The translations under genes and the position numbers were made by a program. A DNA stretch of 64,000 nucleotides, from positions 62,001 to 126,000 of the forward strand of contig JAJDEO010000063.1 of NCBI GenBank assembly GCA_029259745.1, given 5' to 3'. Source of the DNA: Planctomycetota bacterium. Lineage in GTDB: Bacteria; Planctomycetota; B15-G4. Each line of letters opens with the position of its first letter. Within the stretch, counting starts at the first letter, position 1. Below the pieces are notes generated by a model. It ran no database searches, had not been told where the DNA came from, and saw only the letters and a list, made by a program, of their open reading frames with translations. Positions 1-8,507 of the stretch are shown here, one piece after another.

Positions 1-47
1 GCGGGAATCAAGGCGAGACTGCCCAGGACGACCCCGAATCGGCGCAT
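1..47 (-). CDS. Start of a secreted protein (partial)
   Basis: Reading leftward from an ATG at 47-45, the frame runs open to the window edge and encodes MRRFGVVLGSLALIP. This has a positive n-region followed by a hydrophobic stretch, as at the start of a signal peptide. Only 15 residues are visible, so the product cannot be named. It would be transcribed divergently from the Fic gene and share its upstream region. Confidence 0.4.
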   Translation of the reverse strand, partial: MRRFGVVLGSLALIP

Positions 48-88
48 TGCCGCGATGGTTGCCTGACGCCAGATGGATGCCAAACTGT

Positions 89-131
89 GAATAACCTAGC
101 CACACAGCACCCACCAACGGCTAGATTATTC
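89..131. promoter_or_regulatory. Inverted repeat upstream of the Fic gene, probable operator
   Basis: Two 13-base arms, GAATAACCTAGCC (89-101) and GGCTAGATTATTC (119-131), match as an inverted repeat at 12 of 13 positions, with a 17-base spacer. The arm centres are 30 bp apart, about three helical turns. The block is AT-rich compared with its surroundings and lies 36 bases before the Fic start. The Fic protein ends in a winged-helix-like region, so autoregulation is plausible but inferred. Confidence 0.5.
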
Positions 132-167
132 ATCGTTAGCCATCGATTGTCCGATGAAGATTGAGCC

Positions 168-1577
168 ATGAAGCTCCCGCAGAGACCACGCCCCACCGCC
201 GACCTCTTGCGTGACGTCTTTGCCGACCCCAAGCGACTCGCGGTGGTCGTGCGCGCCATGTCCGACGACAGACTGCACGGGCGCTACCTCCACTGGGACG
301 ACGTCCGACGCAGAACCCCACCCGAAGGCCTGACGCTCGAAGAGTGGTGGGCGAGCCTCAAGCTCGCCCGAAAGGCGATCAGCAAACCGTTCCCACTGCG
401 CGATGTGAGCGGAGCGCCGTTCGTTCTCGCAACCCCGGATGCGCTCCGGCGTGAGCTCCACGAGGCGGATCGCGATCTGAGCGGGCGTATGGAAATGCCC
501 AGCCAGCTCACGACCGAAGGCATTCGCGATCGCTACCAGATGAGCGCCCTCGTCGAAGAGGCGATCACGTCGAGCCAGCTCGAAGGAGCAGCGACCACGC
601 GTCGGGTCGCCAACGACATGCTGCGCTCGGGTCGCGCGCCGCGAACGCACGATGAGCGGATGATCTTCAACAACTTCCAGGCCATGGCCTTCGTGCGCTC
701 GGTTCGCGAGGAGCCGATGACGCCCGAGCTCGTGCTGGAAGTCCACCGCATCGTGGCGGACGACACCTTCGAGGACACCTCGGCGGTGGGACGCCTTCGC
801 AACGACAGCGAGTCGTCGAGCACGTGGGGAGTCTATGCCGCCGACAACACGCTCGTTCACCGACCGCCGCCGGCAGAACAGCTCGCCGAGCGTCTCGACC
901 GCTTCTGCTCGTTCGCGAATGAGCAGAAGTCCACCCACTTCATCCATCCGATCGTTCGCTCGATCCTCCTGCATTTCTGGATCGGGTACGACCACCCCTT
1001 CGTCGACGGCAACGGGCGAACGGCTCGCGCGCTCTTCTACTGGTCGATGTTGCATCACGGCTATTGGCTCGCCGAGTACCTCTCAGTGTCCCACATCCTT
1101 CGAGGCGCGTCGGCGCAGTATGCGCGCTCGTATCTCCTCTCGGAGACGGACGACAATGACGCGACGTACTTCGTCCTCCAGCAGATGACGGTACTTCGAC
1201 AATCGATCGAAGCTCTGCTCGAGTACGTTCAGCACAAGGCGTCGGATGTCCGCAAGACACAGGCTCTCGTGGAGCGTTCCGGGCTCAACCATCGCCAAGT
1301 CGCGCTCCTTGGCCACGCCCTGGGCAACCGCGATGCGGAGTACACCGCGACGCGCCACGGCAACAGTCACCGAGTCACTCGACAGACCGCGCGCACGGAT
1401 CTCAAAGAGCTCGCGACGCTCGGCTTGTTGAACGACACGCAGCGCGGAAGGGCGTTCGTCTTCAGGGTGCCGCCCGACCTCGCGAAGCGCGTCGAAGAGC
1501 TCGAGGCAAGCGCGAGCGACGAACCTCGCGGCCCGGGTCGTCCGCCGCGCGTCACGAACAGAAAGCCGCCGACATAA
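168..1577 (+). CDS. Fic family protein (AMPylase-type) with C-terminal winged helix
   Basis: This 469-residue protein carries the Fic motif HPFVDGNGR at residues 276-284, complete with the catalytic His, the acidic residue and GNGR. Fic enzymes usually transfer AMP from ATP to Ser, Thr or Tyr hydroxyls of target proteins. An upstream SSQLEG at about 135-140 fits the inhibitory SxxxEG motif whose Glu blocks ATP binding, so this looks like a self-inhibited class II Fic enzyme. The C-terminal part (about 350-450), including TARTDLKELATLGLL, resembles a winged helix-turn-helix domain, followed by a basic, Pro-rich tail. No antitoxin gene lies next to it, consistent with an internal inhibitory helix. 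Start: ATG at 168. The target is unknown. Confidence 0.9.
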   Translation: MKLPQRPRPTADLLRDVFADPKRLAVVVRAMSDDRLHGRYLHWDDVRRRTPPEGLTLEEWWASLKLARKAISKPFPLRDVSGAPFVLATPDALRRELHEADRDLSGRMEMPSQLTTEGIRDRYQMSALVEEAITSSQLEGAATTRRVANDMLRSGRAPRTHDERMIFNNFQAMAFVRSVREEPMTPELVLEVHRIVADDTFEDTSAVGRLRNDSESSSTWGVYAADNTLVHRPPPAEQLAERLDRFCSFANEQKSTHFIHPIVRSILLHFWIGYDHPFVDGNGRTARALFYWSMLHHGYWLAEYLSVSHILRGASAQYARSYLLSETDDNDATYFVLQQMTVLRQSIEALLEYVQHKASDVRKTQALVERSGLNHRQVALLGHALGNRDAEYTATRHGNSHRVTRQTARTDLKELATLGLLNDTQRGRAFVFRVPPDLAKRVEELEASASDEPRGPGRPPRVTNRKPPT

Positions 1578-1625
1578 GCGGAAGGGACTCCGCATTGGGC
1601 GGTCGTGGAACAACACCACGCACTC

Positions 1626-1702
1626 TGGTACGCCCGGAGGGGTTCGAACCCACGACAACCGGTTTAGGAAACCGGTGCTCTATCCACCTGAGCTACGGGC
1701 GC
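1626..1702 (-). tRNA. tRNA-Arg (anticodon CCU)
   Basis: The reverse strand folds into a complete 77-nt cloverleaf. The acceptor stem GCGCCCG pairs with CGGGCGT (first pair G-U), a five-pair anticodon stem CCGGT/ACCGG encloses the loop TTCCTAA, and the T-loop is TTCGAAC. The anticodon is CCT, reading AGG codons. The terminal CCA is encoded in the DNA (positions 1628-1626). AGG is a rare codon in GC-rich genomes, so this is a minor isoacceptor. Confidence 0.96.
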
Positions 1703-1744
1703 ATGCGATCGGTGATCGGGCGGTGATGCTACCAAGCGCGGGCG

Positions 1745-2161
1745 TCACGTGGGACCGGGCCAGGGTTCGGCCGTGGGGACGACCTGGGACTGGATCATCG
1801 CGATGGTCGTCGCGCGGGCCTTGATCGACTCGGCGTGGGGACCGGCCCAGCGCTGGTCGATGGTGTCGTGGAAGAGGGACACCCAGCGGGCGAACTGCTC
1901 GGCGCGGAAGGGTTCTTCGGCCGAGAGCTTCCTGTGCTTCTGCGTGGGCGCGCCGTGGAAGCCCTCGATGCCGAGTTCGAGCTGACACCAGAAGGCCGTG
2001 ATCCGCGGGCGGTGGGTTTCCCAATTCACGGCGGCCTGATCGACGAAGACGGGTGCGAGAAGGTCGTCGACCGCCACGCGCTCGTAGAACGCGCGCACGA
2101 GGCGAGCAATCTCATCGGGGCTGTCGACGTCCGGCCTGTCGGGATGTGGGCGTCGCTCCAC
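1745..2161 (-). CDS. Truncated haemoglobin, group III-like
   Basis: About 138 residues with the compact globin fold of group III truncated haemoglobins. The helix carrying LVRAFYERVAVDDLLAPVF is followed by WETHRPRITAFWCQLELG and a segment GAPTQKHRKL that supplies the region of the proximal His. Such proteins bind O2 and NO at haem and are often tied to nitrosative stress. The GTG at 2161 is favoured: a GAGG sequence sits 8 bases upstream and the start falls 14 bases after the stop of the DUF1971-globin gene, suggesting co-transcription. A longer in-frame start at 2251 would overlap that gene by 76 bases. With NsrR nearby, an NO-detoxification role is likely. Confidence 0.88.
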   Translation of the reverse strand: MERRPHPDRPDVDSPDEIARLVRAFYERVAVDDLLAPVFVDQAAVNWETHRPRITAFWCQLELGIEGFHGAPTQKHRKLSAEEPFRAEQFARWVSLFHDTIDQRWAGPHAESIKARATTIAMIQSQVVPTAEPWPGPT

Positions 2162-2175
2162 GGAGTCGACCTCGC

Positions 2176-2883
2176 TCAGTAAGCGGCCATGATCAGTTGC
2201 ATGCCCGGACGCAGCCGCTCTCGCCACTGATGGCCGACCTCTTCGCTCCATTCGGGGTCCATGGCCTCGACAGTGAGACAGACGCTGTCGAGCCAGACCT
2301 CGTAGAGACGCGGCGGGATGTTCAGCTGCTGCCGACTGTGCGACTCACCGATGCGTTCGAGCACCTCGCGTGCGGGGAGATCGGACACATGGCGCGTCAC
2401 CATGATCTGCACCGTGGCGCGCAAGAGCTTGCGCTGCTTCTCGAAGCTCGTCTCCACGAAGAACGGCGCGATCTCCGGCGACGCGCCGAGAAAGGTGTCG
2501 TAGAAGGTCGTCGCGAAGTCGCCGGCCCGCTCGCATCGCGCGAAGCTCTCGCGGACGGGGTCGGTCTCACGCCGCTCGGTGATCGAATCGGGCGAGCGGC
2601 CGTCCTCGACGAAGAAGTCGATGCGACACGTGAGCGGCCCCGAGACGCGCAGCTTGTGAGGCGCGAGCGGTGCGATCACCTGCGTGTCAGGCGCCGTCAT
2701 GGGACGTTCGACGTTCCTCTTCAGGTCGACGAAGGACGCACTGCCCTCGAGCAGTTGCAGCACTCCCCAGCGTCCCGCGCCGAGCGCGTGCTCTTCGCCG
2801 AGCGCCTTGGGAAGACTGTCAGCCGTGAACGTGGGCGAACATCCACTCGGGACGAGTCCGGCGGGAAGCCTCAGCTGCGTCAT
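2176..2883 (-). CDS. DUF1971-globin fusion protein
   Basis: A 235-residue fusion. Residues 1-85 (LPAGLVPSG..., then GRWGVLQLLEG and APLAPHKLRVSG) match DUF1971, a small beta-rich domain seen in tellurite-resistance TehB relatives. Residues 110-235 are a globin of the flavohaemoglobin/single-domain type: FATTFYDTFLGASPEIAPFF, then FEKQRKLLRATVQIMV, and a final helix VWLDSVCLTVEAMDPEW. No reductase domain follows, so electrons would have to come from elsewhere. The ATG at 2883 is chosen because DUF1971 begins there. The upstream AT-rich gap (2884-2997) holds a good promoter, and the NsrR gene is immediately upstream on the same strand, so NO-responsive expression is likely. Confidence 0.85.
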   Translation of the reverse strand: MTQLRLPAGLVPSGCSPTFTADSLPKALGEEHALGAGRWGVLQLLEGSASFVDLKRNVERPMTAPDTQVIAPLAPHKLRVSGPLTCRIDFFVEDGRSPDSITERRETDPVRESFARCERAGDFATTFYDTFLGASPEIAPFFVETSFEKQRKLLRATVQIMVTRHVSDLPAREVLERIGESHSRQQLNIPPRLYEVWLDSVCLTVEAMDPEWSEEVGHQWRERLRPGMQLIMAAY

Positions 2884-2936
2884 CGCTCTTTGGTGTCCTG
2901 GTCGTTGAAGGGTTGTGTCACTCGTCAACCTAAAGT

Positions 2937-2964
2937 AGCATACGACATACCACAATAACATCAA
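2937..2964 (-). promoter_or_regulatory. Sigma70-like promoter for the globin genes, candidate NsrR target
   Basis: On the reverse strand TTGATG (2964-2959), a 16-base spacer and TATGCT (2942-2937) form a good -35/-10 pair in an AT-rich island. The predicted start is about 47 bases upstream of the DUF1971-globin ATG. The spacer contains a direct repeat GTATG. Just downstream, 2911-2930 has arms GGTTG/CAACC. Either could be a regulator site, but neither matches a known NsrR consensus convincingly. Confidence 0.45.
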
Positions 2965-2997
2965 CGCGCAAGACGCTCGACATTTCTGGCTCTTGCA

Positions 2998-3444
2998 CTA
3001 CGGTGCCTTGCGCTGCTTCCCAAGCCCAAGCGACGCTCTCAGGCGCGCTCGTTGTCGCACGAGATCACCCAGCGACTTTGCATCGAGTTCGCGACAGAAC
3101 GCCTCGAACGCCGTATTGAGCACGCCCGTGAGCGCGCAGCTCCCAGAGAAAACGCAATGGTCCTCTTCTGCATCGAAGCACTCGACCAGGACGCAGTTCT
3201 CGAGCGATCGGAAGACCGCGCCCACCGAGATCTCGTCGGGGTCCACGGCCAGGCTGATCCCACCACCTGGCCCGCGCACGAGGTCGACCAACCCGAGCTC
3301 ACCAAGACTCGCACCCACCTTCATGAGGTGGTGCCGAGAGACGCCAAGCCGCTCGGCGATCTCCCCCAGCGTCACCCGATCGGGACTGACGGCGAGGTAC
3401 ATCAGCACGCGAAGTGCGTAGTCGGTATGGCGGGTGATCTGCAT
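2998..3444 (-). CDS. nsrR: Rrf2-family NO-sensing repressor NsrR
   Basis: 148 residues. The N-terminal winged helix (MQITRHTDYALRVLMYLA, then LGEIAERLGVSRHHLMKV) is typical of the Rrf2 family. The cluster-binding segment has Cys residues spaced C-x7-C-x5-C (ECFDAEEDHCVFSGSC), the arrangement seen in NsrR, followed by ALTGVL. NsrR binds an iron-sulfur cluster, is inactivated by NO, and represses NO-detoxification genes. The ATG at 3444 gives the standard family N-terminus. Two globin genes follow on the same strand, which supports NsrR over IscR or RirA. Confidence 0.9.
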   Translation of the reverse strand: MQITRHTDYALRVLMYLAVSPDRVTLGEIAERLGVSRHHLMKVGASLGELGLVDLVRGPGGGISLAVDPDEISVGAVFRSLENCVLVECFDAEEDHCVFSGSCALTGVLNTAFEAFCRELDAKSLGDLVRQRARLRASLGLGKQRKAP

Positions 3445-3527
3445 GGGCGCGGGATTCACGATGCCACCCGCACGCGACCGAGGCAACACGCATCGCGTCT
3501 CACTGGCAACGACAACAGGAACCTTCC

Positions 3528-3773
3528 ATGAACGACCGACATGACAGTGCATGGGGCGAGTACGCCGAGGTCACGAACCTCGAGAAGCTCGTTGCCCAGG
3601 CCAAGAAGCACGCCGGCGAGTGCAGCCTCCAGGGTGCTGACGACTTCCGCCGATGCGCCGAACAGGCGGTCCGGGAGGACGTCTGCTTCTGTGCGACGAA
3701 CGAGCAGCACATCATCGACGCACTCGTGAATGAGGTTGTGCGCATCGGCTGGGCCGCTCGTAAGCCGACCTGA
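3528..3773 (+). CDS. Small hypothetical Cys-containing protein
   Basis: 81 residues, not recognised. The start ATG follows AGGA with a 7-base spacer, and third positions are strongly G/C, so it is very probably real. It is soluble and mostly helical in appearance, with four Cys residues (GECSLQ, RRCAEQ, VCFC) that could bind metal or a cluster. It is divergent from nsrR across an 83-base gap, so it may share regulation with the NO response. That link is inference from position only. Confidence 0.7.
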   Translation: MNDRHDSAWGEYAEVTNLEKLVAQAKKHAGECSLQGADDFRRCAEQAVREDVCFCATNEQHIIDALVNEVVRIGWAARKPT

Positions 3774-3926
3774 GCGATGCCAGCGCGCCCTGAATCCTTC
3801 CGCTGAGCGACGCATTGTCGTCGACGGCGCCGAGACGTGCTCTGCCCGGGTGAGTTGCGGAACGAGCCGAGCGCGGCGACTGACGTTCGTCACGCGCCTC
3901 CGCACGAGCCGTGCGACCGCGGCGCG

Positions 3927-4454
3927 CTACCGGACCACGTCGTGCGCGACGACGAGATCCGCGATGGCGCCGTGGACATCGGCCCAGCTCGCCCAGACCT
4001 CGCGCCCCCACGTGCGGACGACCTCGGCGTGGTCGCTCGGCGTCCTCGCCATCGCAACGTCGAAGATCGTGAACTCACCGCGCTTCTCAGGTGGTTCGTA
4101 CACGGGCCAGGAACCCGCGCGATCGATGCGTTCGGCAAGCCGCCGCAAACACGGTGCCACCAGCGGGCTGGGCACACCCTTCTCGAGAAGCAGATGCAAG
4201 CCGACGAGATGCACGCAGATCGACTTGGCCTTGTGCTCACCACCGGCGTGCTGCAAGGCATACGCGTCAACCGTCAGCTGGTGGACCTGCCCGAAGAGAA
4301 TGACGTTGGAGAACTCGGCGGCTAGCACTTCGGTGTACACCGACCAACACTCCGGCGACGTGAAGTAATAGCCCTCGTAAACCACCGTCTCCGAGTACGG
4401 CATCTCGAGCCTACAGCCCGGGCAGACGCTCGTTCGAGTTTGGACATCGACCAT
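3927..4454 (-). CDS. DUF5946 family protein
   Basis: About 175 residues. The N-terminus has a CPGCRLEMP zinc-ribbon-like pair of Cys, followed by YFTSPECWSVYTEVLAAEFS and FGQVHQLTVDAYALQH, which I recognise as the DUF5946 signature. Its function is unknown in the literature I know. The ATG at 4454 is chosen because GGAGG sits 5 bases upstream. An ATG at 4472 with GGAG 8 bases upstream is the alternative. It is convergent with the small gene at 3528-3773 and divergent from the membrane protein at 4587. Confidence 0.8.
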   Translation of the reverse strand: MVDVQTRTSVCPGCRLEMPYSETVVYEGYYFTSPECWSVYTEVLAAEFSNVILFGQVHQLTVDAYALQHAGGEHKAKSICVHLVGLHLLLEKGVPSPLVAPCLRRLAERIDRAGSWPVYEPPEKRGEFTIFDVAMARTPSDHAEVVRTWGREVWASWADVHGAIADLVVAHDVVR

Positions 4455-4586
4455 CACGACCTCCGACGGCATCGCGTTCGCTCCGGCACTACTTTCGCCC
4501 AGCTCTCGCAAACCGTCCACCACAGCGTCGGCTCGCTCGACGATTTCCTGTCGCGCCCGCGACTCGACTGCGCTTTGATTCCCGAC

Positions 4587-4931
4587 ATGGATGCCGAGAC
4601 CTCACTCCCGACACTCATCGCGGCGCTCGTCCTGAGCCTCACGCTGGCCGGCGGCCTCGTCGCGAACATGCTGTTCTGGGACCGACACCGCGGTCTCCGC
4701 GACAAGGTCTCACCGCTCGTGGCCGCGGCCTGGATCGCGGGAGCGCTGTCGTTCGTCGTGATCATCATGCCGGTCTTCGTGCTCGTGTTCCTGCTGGCCC
4801 ACCGATACGCGTCGAAGAAGGGTCGCGACCCGTCACTTTATGACGCGGCGTACATCCGCGCGGCGATCGCGAGCGCGGTGGCGGGCCTGACGCTCATCAG
4901 CGCGTTCATGTTCTTCGTGCTCAAGCTCTGA
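4587..4931 (+). CDS. Small membrane protein, three predicted helices
   Basis: 114 residues with three hydrophobic segments: LIAALVLSLTLAGGLVANML, AAAWIAGALSFVVIIMPVFV (running on into VLVFLLA), and IASAVAGLTLISAFMFFVL. Charged loops carry RHRGLRDK and RYASKKGRDP. No family is recognised. The ATG at 4587 places the first helix right after a short acidic N-terminus. An upstream in-frame extension to 4440 is unlikely because it overlaps the divergent DUF5946 gene. Confidence 0.7.
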   Translation: MDAETSLPTLIAALVLSLTLAGGLVANMLFWDRHRGLRDKVSPLVAAAWIAGALSFVVIIMPVFVLVFLLAHRYASKKGRDPSLYDAAYIRAAIASAVAGLTLISAFMFFVLKL

Positions 4932-5108
4932 GCAGCCCGACCTGATCCGGATAAGCCGATCTGCGCGAACTCGGAACGGAGCGTTCGATTCCGGATGACG
5001 CGCCGTGCACGCGCAGCTGTCGCTTCGGTGGCGCCCGCGACGCACGGCTTGCGCCCGCGCGCGGGATGTTCGATCGTCGCGGGCTGCGTCCACCACCCAC
5101 GGGAGCTC

Positions 5109-8100
5109 ATGGACATGGACCTCGCCGCCACTCTGCGCCACACCGCCCTCGCGCTCGTCGCCGCTACATCCGTGCACGCGGCCGACGACGCCCACGCCGG
5201 GCTGTTCCTCTTCCCCGACGTCAGCGCCACGCACATCGTCTTCTCCTACGGTTCCGACCTCTGGACCGTCCCGCGCGACGGCGGCACTGCGACGCCGCTC
5301 GCCAGCCCACCCGGCACCGAGCTCTTCCCGCGCTTCAGCGACGACGGCGCAACGATCGCCTACGTCGGCAACTACGACGGCGACCGCGACATCTACACGA
5401 TCCCGACGACGGGCGGCGTGTCACACCGCGTCACGCATCACCCGACCGACGAGATGCTCTGCGGCTGGACGTCCGACGGTCGCCTGCTCTTCAGCGGCAA
5501 CATCGACAACGCCCTGACGCGCGCGCCCACCCTCTACACCGTCGACGCTGCCGGCGGCCTGCCTGAGGCACTGCCCGTCCCGTACGGCGGCAACGGCGCC
5601 ATCGACGCGAGTGGCCGCACCCTGGTCTACAACCTCATGCCGCGCGACTTCCGCAACTGGAAGCGCTACACCGGCGGACGCGCGACGGACGTCTGGCTCT
5701 TCGACCTCGTCAACCTCTCGTCGCGTCGCATCACCGACTGGCAGGGCACCGACACGCTTCCGATGTGGCACGACGGCCACGTCTACTACCTCTCCGACCG
5801 CGGCGAGAGCGCGCGCCTGAACATCTGGCACGTCGACCCGAACGGCGGAGAGCACACCCAGCTCACGACGTTCGCCGACTTCGACGTGCGCTGGCCGAGC
5901 ATGGGACCCGGGCCCGACGGCGGCGGCGAGATCGTCTTCAACAACGGCACCGGGCTTTTCTTGCTCGACCTCCAGAGCGGTGAGACCACCGCCGTGCCCG
6001 TGTCGATTCCCGGGGATCGCCCGCAGCTGCGTACGCGCGCCGTCGACGTCTCCGACGCGCTCGGCAACTGGCACGTGTCGCCCACGGGCAAGCGCGCCGT
6101 GGCCCAGGCGCGCGGCGACATCTGGACGCTGCCGGCCAGCGACGGAGTCCCGCGCAACCTCACGCGCACGAGCGGCGCCGCCGAGCTCGACCCCGCGTGG
6201 AGTCCCGACGGTCGGTGGATCGCGTACTTCAGCGATGCGTCCGGCGAGTACGAACTCACCGTCGTGCAGTCGGACGGCAAGGGCGACGCGCGCCAGCTCA
6301 CAGCGGGTCACGTGCAGGCGTTCCTGTCCGATCCGATGTGGTCGCCGGACAGCGAGCTGATCGTGTTTGCCGACAACCGCGGGTCGCTGCACGTGCACGA
6401 CCTCGAGGCCGACACGACGCGGCGGATCGTCGAGAACCGCTACGGCGGCGCGACGGCATCGAGCTGGTCGCACGACGGAGAGTGGCTCGCGTTCGTGCAC
6501 CAAGACGACATGTGGCGCTCGCGTATCGCCCTCTGGGAGCGCGCAACCGGCGCGATCACGGACGTCACGTCCGGCATGTTCGGCGCCGGGTCGCCGACCT
6601 TCGATCGCAAGGGCGAGTTCCTCTACTTCGTCGCGAGCATGGACTACTCCGCACCGCAGTACGACGACGAGGGCATGACGTTCGTCTACGCCGACACCGA
6701 GCGGCTGCACATGCTGCCGCTGCGCGCCGACGTCGCCTCGCCGTTCCTCGCCAAGAGCGACGAGGAGACGTGGGACGACGAGAGCGCGGCGAACGAAGAC
6801 AAGCCCGAGGAAGAAGGGGCCGCCGAAGAGTCGGCGGAAGAGGACGGCGACGACGATGCGCAGGATGACGACGGCGCGGACGACGACGACGACGCGGACG
6901 AAGGCGACGACGCGGAAGAAGACGACGAGGACGAGCAGGAAGACGAAGCCCCACTCGTCATCGACCTCGACGGTTTCGCCGAGCGCGCCATCCTGCTCCC
7001 GCTCGCCCGCGGACCGTTCGGCCCGTTCGCCGTGGCCGAGGACGGCGCACTCCTCTACGTCCGGCGTTCGGATGACGGCCCCGGCACGATCCACCGCTAC
7101 GACGCCCACGCCGACGAGCCCAAGGAAGAAACCGTCATCGAAGGCGCCAACACGTTCTGGCTCGCCGCCGACGGGAAGACGCTGCTCGCTCCCGTCAAGG
7201 GCGCACCGACGCTGCTGCCCGCGAAGGCCGATGCGAAGGGCGAACCCGTCGTCACGGCCGACATGGTGGCGCAGATCGACCCGCGCGCAGAGTGGAGTCA
7301 GCTCTTCGACGACGCCTGGCGTCGACTGCGCGACTTCTTCTACGACCCGAACATGCACGGCGTCGACTGGGACCGGATGCGCGAGCACTACGGCGCGATG
7401 GTCGCCGATGCCTCGTCGCGCGCCGACGTGGGTTGGGCCATCCGCGAGCTGCTCGGCGAGCTGAACGTCGGCCACGCGTACTACTCGCCCGGCGAGGCCG
7501 ACGAACAGCCCGCGACGAACGTCGGACTGCTCGGCGTCGACTTCGCCCTCGTCGACGGTGCCTACCAGATCGCGCGCATCTACGGCGGCGCCGCGTGGGA
7601 CACCGACGCTCGCGGCCCGCTCTCGCAGCCCGGCCTCGACGTGCACGAAGGCGACTTCATCCACGCGGTCAACGGCGTCGCGCTCGACACGACGCGCGAT
7701 CCGTGGGCTGCGTTCATCGGCCTCGCAGGACGCGTCACGGCGCTCACCGTCGGTGCCTCGGCCACGCCCGGCGACGACGACCGCGAGATCCTCGTCACGC
7801 CCATCGCGAACGAGTCGGCCCTGCGCTACCGCTGGTGGGTCGAGCGCAACCGCGCCTATGTCGAAGCACAGACCAACGGTCGCGTCGGCTACATCCACGT
7901 GCCCGACACGGGCGTCAACGGACAGAACGAACTCTTCCGCCAGTTCGTCGGCCAGCGCGGCCTCGACGCCCTCATCATCGACGAGCGCTTCAACGGCGGC
8001 GGGCAGGTCCCCACGCGTTTCATCGAGCTCCTCAACCGCCCGGCCACGAACGCCTGGGCCATCGCGCACAGCGCACCGCTCGTCTGGCCGCCCGACAGTC

Positions 8101-8507
8101 ACCAGGGCCCCAAGTGCATGCTCATCAACCCGCGCGCCGGCTCGGGCGGTGACGCCTTCCCCTACTACTTCCGTCAAGCGGGACTGGGCAAGCTCATCGG
8201 GCGCCGCACCTGGGGTGGACTCGTCGGCATCGGCGGTGTCCCGAGCCTCATCGACGGCACGCGCGTCACGGCCCCGAACTTCGCGTTCTACGAGAACGAT
8301 GGCACCTGGGGCATCGAGGGCTGGGGCGTCGACCCGGACATCGAGGTCTGGGACGACCCGGCCGCGATGCAGAACGACGCCGACCCGCAGCTGGACGCGG
8401 CCATCGCCCTGATGCTCGAAGAGCTCGTCACGGGCGACTACACCGTGCCGCCGATTCCGCCCTGGCCCGATCGCAGCGGCCTCGGGCTCCCCGAATCGGA
8501 CCGCTGA
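5109..8507 (+). CDS. Secreted tricorn-like protease (S41 family)
   Basis: About 1132 residues. A signal peptide (hydrophobic core TALALVAATSVHA) is followed by two beta-propeller halves with TolB-like repeats (SPDGRWIAYFSD, SHDGEWLAFVH), a tricorn C1 region, a PDZ-like domain (about 800-880), and an S41 catalytic domain. The nucleophile Ser lies in AGSGGDAFPYYF, at about residue 1012, and is followed by GRRTWGG. Tricorn-type enzymes trim peptides, and the signal peptide puts this one in the periplasm or outside. Residues 550-615 are an almost purely acidic insertion between propeller and catalytic parts. The ATG at 5109 has GGAG close upstream; an ATG at 5115 is equally possible. It is monocistronic. 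Confidence 0.9.
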   Translation: MDMDLAATLRHTALALVAATSVHAADDAHAGLFLFPDVSATHIVFSYGSDLWTVPRDGGTATPLASPPGTELFPRFSDDGATIAYVGNYDGDRDIYTIPTTGGVSHRVTHHPTDEMLCGWTSDGRLLFSGNIDNALTRAPTLYTVDAAGGLPEALPVPYGGNGAIDASGRTLVYNLMPRDFRNWKRYTGGRATDVWLFDLVNLSSRRITDWQGTDTLPMWHDGHVYYLSDRGESARLNIWHVDPNGGEHTQLTTFADFDVRWPSMGPGPDGGGEIVFNNGTGLFLLDLQSGETTAVPVSIPGDRPQLRTRAVDVSDALGNWHVSPTGKRAVAQARGDIWTLPASDGVPRNLTRTSGAAELDPAWSPDGRWIAYFSDASGEYELTVVQSDGKGDARQLTAGHVQAFLSDPMWSPDSELIVFADNRGSLHVHDLEADTTRRIVENRYGGATASSWSHDGEWLAFVHQDDMWRSRIALWERATGAITDVTSGMFGAGSPTFDRKGEFLYFVASMDYSAPQYDDEGMTFVYADTERLHMLPLRADVASPFLAKSDEETWDDESAANEDKPEEEGAAEESAEEDGDDDAQDDDGADDDDDADEGDDAEEDDEDEQEDEAPLVIDLDGFAERAILLPLARGPFGPFAVAEDGALLYVRRSDDGPGTIHRYDAHADEPKEETVIEGANTFWLAADGKTLLAPVKGAPTLLPAKADAKGEPVVTADMVAQIDPRAEWSQLFDDAWRRLRDFFYDPNMHGVDWDRMREHYGAMVADASSRADVGWAIRELLGELNVGHAYYSPGEADEQPATNVGLLGVDFALVDGAYQIARIYGGAAWDTDARGPLSQPGLDVHEGDFIHAVNGVALDTTRDPWAAFIGLAGRVTALTVGASATPGDDDREILVTPIANESALRYRWWVERNRAYVEAQTNGRVGYIHVPDTGVNGQNELFRQFVGQRGLDALIIDERFNGGGQVPTRFIELLNRPATNAWAIAHSAPLVWPPDSHQGPKCMLINPRAGSGGDAFPYYFRQAGLGKLIGRRTWGGLVGIGGVPSLIDGTRVTAPNFAFYENDGTWGIEGWGVDPDIEVWDDPAAMQNDADPQLDAAIALMLEELVTGDYTVPPIPPWPDRSGLGLPESDR

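Noticed and set aside
8..259. 83-codon reverse-strand frame overlapping the Fic start
   Set aside because: It crosses the AT-rich inverted repeat, has no ribosome site and no recognisable features.
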